Assembly (NCBI RefSeq): GCF_008831125.1
Contig: NZ_WBKA01000002.1
Coordinates: 186,001-250,000 of the forward strand
DNA length: 64,000 nucleotides
Reading direction: 5' to 3'
Source of the DNA: Pseudoclavibacter caeni
GTDB taxonomy: Bacteria > Actinomycetota > Actinomycetes > Actinomycetales > Microbacteriaceae
Below the pieces are notes generated by a model. The model was given only the letters and a program-made list of their open reading frames with translations, searched no databases and was not told where the DNA came from. The translations under genes and the position numbers were made by a program. Numbering within the stretch: the first letter of the stretch is position 1; the number at the start of each line of letters is the position of its first letter. Shown one piece after another: positions 12,800 through 20,279 of this stretch.

Positions 12800-12806
12800 T
12801 GACCAC

Positions 12807-13934
12807 ATGCGTCGCATCGTGGTCATCGTGCCCTGCTTCAACGAGCAGGAGAGCCTCGCCCGTCTGCATGATCGGGTGCAGGCGGTGGCCGCGACGCTCC
12901 CCGATTACCGCGTCGACCTGCTGCTCGTCGACGACGGCAGCACGGACGACACGCCGCGGCTGATGCGTGAGCTCGCCGCCGCCGACCCCCATGTGGGCTA
13001 CCTCGTGCTCAGCCGCAACTTCGGCAAGGAGCACGCGATGGCCGCCGGCCTCGATCAAACGGATGCGGATGCGGTGGTGCTGATGGACGCGGACCTGCAG
13101 GATCCCCCGGAGCTCCTGCCCGAGATGGTGATGCTGTGGGAACAGGGGTATGAGGACGTGTCCGCGCGACGACGGCAGCGTCAGGGCGAGTCGTGGTTCA
13201 AGCGGTCGTCAGCGCACCTGTTCTACCGGCTGCTGCACCGCGTGGCCCGGGTGGAGATCCAGGTCGACACCGGGGATTTCCGGCTGCTCGACCGCCGCTG
13301 TGTGGAGGCGCTGCGCGCGTACCGCGAGACGGACCGGTACACGAAGGGCCTGTTCTCGCTCGTCGGCTTCCGCAAGGCGCAGGTGCTCTATGACCGGCCG
13401 GGACGCTTCGCGGGCCACTCGAAGTGGGGGTACCGTGCCCTGTTCGATCTGGCGTCCGAGGGCCTGACCTCGTTCACCACAGCCCCGTTGAGGCTCGCGA
13501 CGGTGCTGGGGATGCTCATCTCGACGGCCGCGTTCGTGTATCTGATCGTGATCGTGGTGCGCACGCTCATCCACGGCCCCGACGAGGCAGGCTACCCCTC
13601 GATGATGGCCGTGCTGCTGTTCCTGGGCGGCGTGCAGCTGCTGGCGCTCGGCATCATCGGCGAGTATCTGGGGCGGGTGTTCAACGAGACGAAGCGGCGG
13701 CCCCTGTACATCGTCAGCGATGCCCGGTTGTGGGGCACGCCGGTGCGCGCGGCCGAGGGCGTGCCGGTGATCTCGCCGCGCGAGCCGTCGGCCGTCAATG
13801 CGTCATCAGATCGACCGGCAGGCCCCACCACGGCGGGCGACGTCACAGACGCTGGCGAGGAGTCCTCCACCCCGGACGACATCACGGCAGGCGACTCCAT
13901 CACTCCTGTCAATGAGCCCCCAGCCAGTCGATGA
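12807..13934 (+). CDS. GtrB/DPM1-type membrane glycosyltransferase (GT2)
   Basis: Probably transfers a sugar from a nucleotide donor to polyprenyl phosphate at the inner face of the membrane. The GT2 core starts RRIVVIVPCFNEQESLARLH with LLVDDGSTDDTP and the catalytic DADLQDPPELLPEM. Two C-terminal transmembrane helices (ATVLGMLISTAAFVYLIVIV and MMAVLLFLGGVQLLALGIIG) and the IGEYLGRVFNETKRRPLY ending are typical of GtrB/ArnC-like proteins. A Ser/Thr/Asp-rich tail of ~65 residues follows. It may supply lipid-linked sugar to the adjacent GT-C enzyme or another envelope glycan. The 3' end overlaps the oppositely oriented GGDEF-EAL gene by 26 bp. Confidence 0.88.
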   Translation: MRRIVVIVPCFNEQESLARLHDRVQAVAATLPDYRVDLLLVDDGSTDDTPRLMRELAAADPHVGYLVLSRNFGKEHAMAAGLDQTDADAVVLMDADLQDPPELLPEMVMLWEQGYEDVSARRRQRQGESWFKRSSAHLFYRLLHRVARVEIQVDTGDFRLLDRRCVEALRAYRETDRYTKGLFSLVGFRKAQVLYDRPGRFAGHSKWGYRALFDLASEGLTSFTTAPLRLATVLGMLISTAAFVYLIVIVVRTLIHGPDEAGYPSMMAVLLFLGGVQLLALGIIGEYLGRVFNETKRRPLYIVSDARLWGTPVRAAEGVPVISPREPSAVNASSDRPAGPTTAGDVTDAGEESSTPDDITAGDSITPVNEPPASR

Positions 13935-16521
13935 GTCGGTCGGCCGATTTGGGCCTGCTGAACAGGAAACCCTGCCCGTAACGCACACCGACCCGCTGCA
14001 GTCGACCGCGCTGGCCGGGCGTCTCGATGCCCTCGGCGCTGATGGTGAACGACATCGTCCTGGCGAGGTGGGTGAGTCCGGTGATGAGCTGCCCGGCGCG
14101 CTCCGGCTGGGTGGCGAGGTAGTCGGTGAGCGACTTGTCGAGCTTGAGCAGATTCGCGGGGAAGCGCACGAGGCTGTTGACCGATGAGAACGCCTTGCCG
14201 AAGTCGTCGAGAGCGAGCATCATGCCATGGTCACGGGTGAAGGCGACGAGCCGTTCGAGCACGTCGTCGGTCGCCTGGTCGAGTGAGCGCTCCGAGAGCT
14301 CGAAGACGAACGAGACGTCGGGGTGTGCCTCCACGTGCTCGGCCAGGACGTCCATGAGCGCCTGGTCGAGCACCTGCCCGGCCTCGAAGTTCACGTTGAG
14401 GCTCGCCACCTCCGGGTCAGCCCGGCGGATGCGCTCGATGCCCGCGAACGCCCCGCGCACGACCTGCTCGGTGAGGCGTGACAGGAGACCGGTGCGGTTG
14501 GCCACGTCCACGATCAGCTGCGGCGGCACGTCGCCGATGTGGTCGTCGCGGTAGCGCACGAGCGCCTCGACTCCGATCACCTTCGCATCGGCCAGACGCA
14601 CCGTCGGCTGGAACCAGACGGACAGCTGCCCGGCCTCGATGCCGTGACGCACCTGCGACTCAAGATCCGAGGGCGTGATGACGCCGCGTGCGGATGTGGC
14701 GTTCGACCAGTCCGATGGGCGTGCAGGCGTGCCCGCCGTGCTCCCCCCGGTCGTCGCGCCCCGTGCGTCGGTGCCCTGGGCCGTGCTGCGGTCGCCGGAT
14801 GCCACCCACGAGTCCGCATCGCGTGTCTCCTCCGGTTCCTCCGGTGTGGTTCGGCCGGCCGTCGCCCTGTCCTGTGCGGTCGACGCCTCGTCACCGGGCG
14901 CGGTGCCCATCCCGGCTACCGGGTGGGCCGCGCGCATGAGCAGCTGTTCGATCCCCATGCCGAGCCGCCGCTTCTTGCCCTCGTACATGCGTTCGTCGGC
15001 CTCCTCGAGCAGGTCGGTGACGCTCGTGCGGCCGGGAACCGCGCCGGCGACGCCGACGCTGACGGTGAGGGTGATGACCTGCCCGTCGATGTGCATGGGC
15101 CGGTTTATGCCTTGCTGCACGCGTCGGGCGACCGCGCGTGCAGCGTCCTCGTCAGTGGTGCCGGGCAGCATCACCACGAACTCGTCGCCGCCGATGCGGC
15201 CGATCACGTCGTTGGGGCGCAGGGCGCCGCGCAGGCGCCGGGCGACCTCTTCCAGCACGAGGTTGCCGGCGTGGTGGCCGTGCACGTCGTTGACCGCCTT
15301 GAAGTCATCGAGATCGAGGTAGAGCACCGGCGGCACGATGCCCGTCTCGTCGATCACCCGCTGTGCGGTGAGTCGGAACCCCCGGTAGTTGAGCACGCCG
15401 GTGAGGTCGTCGGTGTTCGCCCGCTGGGCAAGGTCGTCGATGCGGCGGCGGGAGGCGAGGGTCACCGACGCCATGTGGGCGAGGCCCTCGACGATGTGCT
15501 GCTCGGTGCGGCTGAACGGGGTCATGTTGTCTCGGCTGGTGACGACGAGCCAGCTGCCGCCGCCGTCCGGTGCGTGTACCTGCTCGCCGATCTCGGCGGC
15601 CCTGGGCGGTCGGTCGCGCAGAGTGACGGTGCCGTTGGGGATCGCCCGGCGGGCGAACTCCTCGAGCCGCACGAGCACGGGGGTGTCGGAATCGTCCCAG
15701 GGGAGGGCGAGCGCCGCCCGCACCATCGCGTCGAGCTGGCGACGCAGCATCCGCCGCCGATACCGCTCGTACCAGGTGACGACGATGATCGTCACGACGA
15801 GCAGCACCACCGCGCGCACGTCGAGCAGATCCTGGAACCGCCCCCCGCCGTCGATGGCGTCACCCAGGTGGTCGGCGCCGATGGCCGCCCAGCAGGCAAG
15901 GGTCTCGCCGACCATGATCTGCACGAGGCGCCGCCAGTGCATCCGCACCGGTTCGACTCCCTCCATCGTGAGCATGCGGCGGAAGACGAGGGGCAACGAG
16001 CAGACCGAGACGACGGTGCCGACGAGCACGGCGACCGGGCTCGGCAGCCCGACGAGCGTGGCCACCCCGGTCGTCAGGGAGAACACCAGCCCGATGAACG
16101 CCGTCGTGAGCGCCTGCAGCAGCCCCGACCGGCGGTCGTAACCGGCGAACTGCAACACGACGAACGTGGTCACCGCCCAGATCGGATAGGCCGAGGTATA
16201 GGCGCCGCCGATGTACAGGTACACGACCAGCGGCGCCAGCAACGTCATCCGCAGGGCATGGGAGCCGCGGGTGACTTGGACGCCCACGCCGCGCAGCAGC
16301 ACCATCGAGAATACGACGAGTGCGGTATACGCCCAGTTGGGCATCGGTGCGCCGGCGAGGATACGGGTGATGGTGAAGGAGACGGATCCGACCACCCCGG
16401 CGAGCACCAGCAACGCGACCGGCAGTGCGACCCCGAGCCGCACCCGGTACGGGTAGCGGGAGACCTCGTCGACGACGGTCTGCGTCGGGGTCACGGTGAG
16501 GTGCGGGGTGAGGTGGGCCAT
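13909..16521 (-). CDS. Membrane-bound diguanylate cyclase/phosphodiesterase (GGDEF-EAL)
   Basis: An 870-aa protein predicted to make and/or degrade cyclic di-GMP. Residues ~26-250 hold about seven hydrophobic segments (membrane sensor). A linker leads to a GGDEF domain with intact GGDEF at 444-448 and an inhibitory-site RxxD (RPND, 435-438). A Gly/Thr-rich linker of ~90 residues precedes an EAL domain. There EAL is at 652-654, with NVNFE, FELSER, LDDFGKAFSS, LKLDKS and SAEGIET all present, so the residues expected for metal binding and catalysis are retained. Net activity cannot be predicted. It lies 27 bp downstream of the MshEN-GT2 gene and has its own leaderless-type promoter. Confidence 0.95.
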   Translation of the reverse strand: MAHLTPHLTVTPTQTVVDEVSRYPYRVRLGVALPVALLVLAGVVGSVSFTITRILAGAPMPNWAYTALVVFSMVLLRGVGVQVTRGSHALRMTLLAPLVVYLYIGGAYTSAYPIWAVTTFVVLQFAGYDRRSGLLQALTTAFIGLVFSLTTGVATLVGLPSPVAVLVGTVVSVCSLPLVFRRMLTMEGVEPVRMHWRRLVQIMVGETLACWAAIGADHLGDAIDGGGRFQDLLDVRAVVLLVVTIIVVTWYERYRRRMLRRQLDAMVRAALALPWDDSDTPVLVRLEEFARRAIPNGTVTLRDRPPRAAEIGEQVHAPDGGGSWLVVTSRDNMTPFSRTEQHIVEGLAHMASVTLASRRRIDDLAQRANTDDLTGVLNYRGFRLTAQRVIDETGIVPPVLYLDLDDFKAVNDVHGHHAGNLVLEEVARRLRGALRPNDVIGRIGGDEFVVMLPGTTDEDAARAVARRVQQGINRPMHIDGQVITLTVSVGVAGAVPGRTSVTDLLEEADERMYEGKKRRLGMGIEQLLMRAAHPVAGMGTAPGDEASTAQDRATAGRTTPEEPEETRDADSWVASGDRSTAQGTDARGATTGGSTAGTPARPSDWSNATSARGVITPSDLESQVRHGIEAGQLSVWFQPTVRLADAKVIGVEALVRYRDDHIGDVPPQLIVDVANRTGLLSRLTEQVVRGAFAGIERIRRADPEVASLNVNFEAGQVLDQALMDVLAEHVEAHPDVSFVFELSERSLDQATDDVLERLVAFTRDHGMMLALDDFGKAFSSVNSLVRFPANLLKLDKSLTDYLATQPERAGQLITGLTHLARTMSFTISAEGIETPGQRGRLQRVGVRYGQGFLFSRPKSADRLIDWLGAH

Positions 16522-16528
16522 CGCTGCG

Positions 16529-16534
16529 AGTCTA
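16529..16534 (-). promoter_or_regulatory. -10 element of the GGDEF-EAL gene (leaderless)
   Basis: TAGACT on the minus strand ends 7 nt before the ATG at 16521, with no ribosome binding site between. The gene can probably be transcribed independently of the upstream polysaccharide genes. Confidence 0.5.
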
Positions 16535-16548
16535 CCGGCAGCCTCCGC

Positions 16549-18618
16549 CTACCCGTCGTCGCCGGACTCGTAGTCGGCGGTGAGTCCGTGCGGGGTCTTC
16601 TCCCACCGGTGCGGGTCGAAGAGCACCTGCCAGGCCGCCCGCCACGCGGCCATCGAGTGCATGAGCCAGTAGATCGGGTTCAGCACCGCGTACACGCCGA
16701 TGCGCCAGCTGTACCGGCGCCAGGCGGCGATGCCCGACTCGACGATCATGAGTCCGTTGCCGAGGACCATCAGCACGAGGCCCAGCATGAGCCAGCCTTC
16801 GGGGATGGCGAGCTCGCCGACCCGCACCCCGACATAGGTGATTGCAGTGAACAGCAGCGCGAGCGGGTAGCTCAGGAACGCCAGTGGTGTGCCCATCACG
16901 AGGCCAACCATGCTGATCAGCCCGCCCAGGCCGTTCGCCCGGAACCACTCGACCGGGTGTCGGGTGTGCACGGCCGCGGTGACCATGTACCCCTTGATCC
17001 ACCGGGTGCGCTGGCGGATCCATGCGACGAACCGCGAGCACGCCTCCTCCTCGGTGGCCGAGTCGATCGTGTCGACGACGTACCCGTGATTGGCGATGCG
17101 CAGGCCGAGGTCGGCGTCCTCGGTGACGTTGTAGGGGTCCCATCCGCCGAGCTCGCGCAACAGCCGGGTGTCGAAGTGATTGCTCGTGCCACCGAGCGGG
17201 ATGGGGATGCCCAGGTCGCCCATGCCCGGCAGCATCGCGTCGAACCAGTGGGCGTACTCGATGGCGAACATGCGGGTGAGCAGGTTGTAGTCGGCGTTGA
17301 AGTACATCAGCGACGCCTGCACGCACGCGAGGCGGGGCAGACCGGGGTCGACACGGCTGCGCAGCATCTCGTTGCGCTTGAACGCGGCGAGGGCGCGGCG
17401 CAGCTGGTCGGCGTGCGGGCGGTCCTCCGCGTCGAAGATCACCACGTAGTCGCCGCGGGCGAACTCGAGCCCGTAGTTACAGGCGCGCGGCTTCGTCTGC
17501 GGCTGGCCGCGGGGCACCACGAGGATGCGCACGTACTCCGGCGGGTGCATCGCCTTGGCCGCGGCGATGGTGCGCTCGTCGTCCTCCTCCAGCAGGATGA
17601 GCACGTCGAGGCGCGACTTCGGCCAGTCGAGGCGGTCGAGGTTCGCGATGACCTTCTGCACCACCTCGACCTCGTCGTAGACGGGCACGAGGATCGTGTA
17701 AACGGGCAGGTCGTCATCTGACACGTTCGGTGTCCACTCTCGGGGCAGACCCCGTCGCAGACGCTCCCGCTCGACCGCACGCCCCGCAACCGTCTGCCGC
17801 ACCCGCCGCACCGGCAGGCGCAGCGCGGCGAGCACCTTGAACGCCACCATGTTCAGGAACAGCAGGTTCATCAGGATGAAAAGGGCGACCGCCGTCGTCC
17901 TGGGCCACAGCACCAGGACGACCAGGATGATCACGGCCAGACCGATCGGGATGGCCTTCTGCCACCACAGCAGACTGATGCGGGCCGAGGCGTCGGGTGA
18001 TTCGTCGGCCAGCTCGTCGGTGATGCGGTACAGCAGGCGACGCTGGAACACGCTCTGCACGGCATGCATGATGTCCCAGTCCGTGGTGACGACGAAGCGC
18101 ACCCGGTCGACGCCGGCGATGCTCCGGGCCGCCGTCGCGAGCTCGTCGTCCGGTTCCCGTGCGGTGGCGACGACGACCGTGTCGCCGTCGACGCGCCAGG
18201 GCACCCAGCCGCCGTCGATGAATCGGCGGGGGTTCTGCCCCGCGAACAGCTCGGGATGCTGTGGCGGGGCGGCGATGAGATCGACTAGCGGCAGCCCCCA
18301 CTGGTCGGCCAGCGCCCGGTACATGCGCTGTCGGGTGATGGCGCCGGTGAGCACGAGGTGTCGACCGAGCAGGCCGCCCTCCTGGTGTTGAGCGACGAGG
18401 GCCCGGTGCAGCTGCTGCTCGGTGATGAGGCCACGCTGCATGAGGATCTCGCCGATGCGCAGGTGCTGTGCGCCGGCCACCCGAGGGCGTGCGGCCGAGT
18501 CGCCCGGGCGGCCGCCAGTGTGACCGGTGGGGCGGGGGGAGGCGGGGCCGTGATCGGCTCCGGTGCCGTGGCCGGCGAGTCCCCGGTCAGGTGTGTCGGG
18601 GGTCTCTGTGGTGGGCAT
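16549..18618 (-). CDS. MshEN-domain glycosyltransferase (processive GT2 polysaccharide synthase)
   Basis: A 689-aa fusion. Residues ~53-114 are an MshEN (GspE N-terminal-like) domain with the two repeated motifs RIGEILMQRGLI (54-65) and LLGRHLVLTGAI (83-94); MshEN domains are known c-di-GMP receptors. Transmembrane helices around 220-265 precede a GT2 domain with VYTILVPVYDE, DAEDRP (396-400), TEDADLG (499-505) and the processive-synthase motif QRTRW (536-540). Three to four further transmembrane helices follow. The layout is that of a BcsA-like synthase, but with MshEN instead of a C-terminal PilZ domain. A GTG at 18627 overlapping the upstream stop (GTGA) is an alternative start. The polymer is unknown. 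Confidence 0.9.
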   Translation of the reverse strand: MPTTETPDTPDRGLAGHGTGADHGPASPRPTGHTGGRPGDSAARPRVAGAQHLRIGEILMQRGLITEQQLHRALVAQHQEGGLLGRHLVLTGAITRQRMYRALADQWGLPLVDLIAAPPQHPELFAGQNPRRFIDGGWVPWRVDGDTVVVATAREPDDELATAARSIAGVDRVRFVVTTDWDIMHAVQSVFQRRLLYRITDELADESPDASARISLLWWQKAIPIGLAVIILVVLVLWPRTTAVALFILMNLLFLNMVAFKVLAALRLPVRRVRQTVAGRAVERERLRRGLPREWTPNVSDDDLPVYTILVPVYDEVEVVQKVIANLDRLDWPKSRLDVLILLEEDDERTIAAAKAMHPPEYVRILVVPRGQPQTKPRACNYGLEFARGDYVVIFDAEDRPHADQLRRALAAFKRNEMLRSRVDPGLPRLACVQASLMYFNADYNLLTRMFAIEYAHWFDAMLPGMGDLGIPIPLGGTSNHFDTRLLRELGGWDPYNVTEDADLGLRIANHGYVVDTIDSATEEEACSRFVAWIRQRTRWIKGYMVTAAVHTRHPVEWFRANGLGGLISMVGLVMGTPLAFLSYPLALLFTAITYVGVRVGELAIPEGWLMLGLVLMVLGNGLMIVESGIAAWRRYSWRIGVYAVLNPIYWLMHSMAAWRAAWQVLFDPHRWEKTPHGLTADYESGDDG

Positions 18619-18623
18619 GGCGG

Positions 18624-20279
18624 TCACCAGGCCAGATGGTAGACGGCATGGGTGTCCGTGGCGAACACGCGAACGTAGCCAGCGTAGTCCTGGGGATGGT
18701 CCAGCATCCGCTGGTAGACCGCATCCCGGCCGTCGAGGTTGACGCCGCCGGTGTCCTGCGTGTTGACGAAGATCCATTCGGCGTGGGTGCGCGGGCTGTC
18801 CATGGCCTCCTCGAACAGGTCGCCGGTCGAGCGGTTCCAGTACTCGCGGATGGGCTGCTGCACCAGCGGGATGATGCCGCTGCTCGATGCGGACTCGTCC
18901 ATCAGGATGCCTCCTCCCTGGTAGTGATCGCGCAAGTACACGGCGGCTGCGTCCGGGCGCTTGGACTGGTTGTAGGCGCCCTCGCCGATCATCGGGTTGC
19001 GGTCGACGGGATCCTGGGCCCACCAGCCGAGCTGGGCGATGAGTGCGACGGCCACCGCGGGGGCGGCGAGTGCGCCGAGCGGGTGGCGCACACGGGTCAG
19101 CGCCCGGCGCAGCGCCTCGGCGGCGAAGCCTGCTCCGAGCGCGAAGAACAGCAGCCCGGCGACGCCGTAGCGGACGTTGAACAGCCCGGTGGGCAGAGAG
19201 TGGTCGTTGTTCATGACCGACTGCCCCAGGCTCAGGCTGAGCACCTCGAACACGAAGGTGGACAGGGAGACTCCGACGATCAGGGTGGCGGTGCTCATCC
19301 CCTGCCGCCAGACGAGCCAGGCGAAGCCGAGCAGTCCGACGACGAAGGTGACGCCGCCGATGACCTCCCATGCCGACCAGGTGTACACGTAGAGGCTCAG
19401 CCCGGGATGGCCCTTCGTCGTCAGGGATCCGTATTCGCTGATGGCCTGCTGCTGGGCGAACGCGGAGTACTGGCCGAACATGAACTCGAGCGGGTTGCCA
19501 TAGAGGGCGTAGTTGTAGGCCAGCCACCAGACGACGCCCACGGCGGGCGCGCTGAGCGCGGGCAGCACCCGGCGCAGCAGGGTGAAGCGCAGCGGGTGCG
19601 GTGTGGTGCCGCGTCGCCGGGGCCAGTCGACGATCACGATGAACAGTGCGGCGCTGAGCGCCATCACCCAGCCCTCATAGCGGGAGAGCACCCCGACGGC
19701 TGCGGGCACGCCGATGTACACAGCGATCTCCCCGCCGCTCATGTCTCGCTCCGAGACCGCCCAGTGCGTGAGCCCGGCGAGAATGCCGGCCATGGAGGCG
19801 ATGAGCACCGGCTCGGTCAGCGCGGTGGTGTGCGCGTACAGGAAGCCGGCGCTCGTCCACAGCACGAGGACCGGGATCATCCGCGTCCCCAGGCCGAGGC
19901 CGAGTCGGGCCGCGGTGCGCCAGATCGCAGCCGAGGTGGCGGCGAAGCAGAGCATCCCGAGCAGTGCGGCGCCCCAGCCCTTGTACCACAGCCACAGGTT
20001 CTGCACGAACACGAGCAGCAGAAGGTGCGGCATCGGCAGCCACACGGTGCCCAGCTGCTGGAACCCGGGTGCCTTGCTGTCGACGATGCGGCGGGCGATG
20101 GTCAGGTGTGACAGGGCATCCGAGTACCACATGTTCGCCCCATGGCCGATCACGTACAGCGACAGCCCGTACATGAGCAGCAGACTGACGATGGCGACGA
20201 CGGCGGTGCCCGGAACGCGCCGCCCGGTGGGCGTGGGGTGGAGGGTCGCCCACCAGCGGCGCAGCCGGTCAGCGGTCAT
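18624..20279 (-). CDS. GT-C fold membrane glycosyltransferase (ArnT/PMT-like)
   Basis: A 551-aa polytopic protein with roughly ten hydrophobic segments. The first external loop carries MWYSDALSHLTIARR and GFQQLGTVWLPMPHLL, the layout of lipid-linked-sugar-dependent transferases of the PMT/ArnT superfamily, with Asp54 a candidate catalytic acid. The C-terminal ~120 residues are a soluble, probably extracytoplasmic domain. The ATG overlaps the stop of the BcsB-like gene (ATGA) and its stop overlaps a possible start of the MshEN-GT2 gene. It probably decorates the polymer or an envelope glycan; the GtrB-like enzyme could provide its lipid-linked donor. Confidence 0.8.
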   Translation of the reverse strand: MTADRLRRWWATLHPTPTGRRVPGTAVVAIVSLLLMYGLSLYVIGHGANMWYSDALSHLTIARRIVDSKAPGFQQLGTVWLPMPHLLLLVFVQNLWLWYKGWGAALLGMLCFAATSAAIWRTAARLGLGLGTRMIPVLVLWTSAGFLYAHTTALTEPVLIASMAGILAGLTHWAVSERDMSGGEIAVYIGVPAAVGVLSRYEGWVMALSAALFIVIVDWPRRRGTTPHPLRFTLLRRVLPALSAPAVGVVWWLAYNYALYGNPLEFMFGQYSAFAQQQAISEYGSLTTKGHPGLSLYVYTWSAWEVIGGVTFVVGLLGFAWLVWRQGMSTATLIVGVSLSTFVFEVLSLSLGQSVMNNDHSLPTGLFNVRYGVAGLLFFALGAGFAAEALRRALTRVRHPLGALAAPAVAVALIAQLGWWAQDPVDRNPMIGEGAYNQSKRPDAAAVYLRDHYQGGGILMDESASSSGIIPLVQQPIREYWNRSTGDLFEEAMDSPRTHAEWIFVNTQDTGGVNLDGRDAVYQRMLDHPQDYAGYVRVFATDTHAVYHLAW

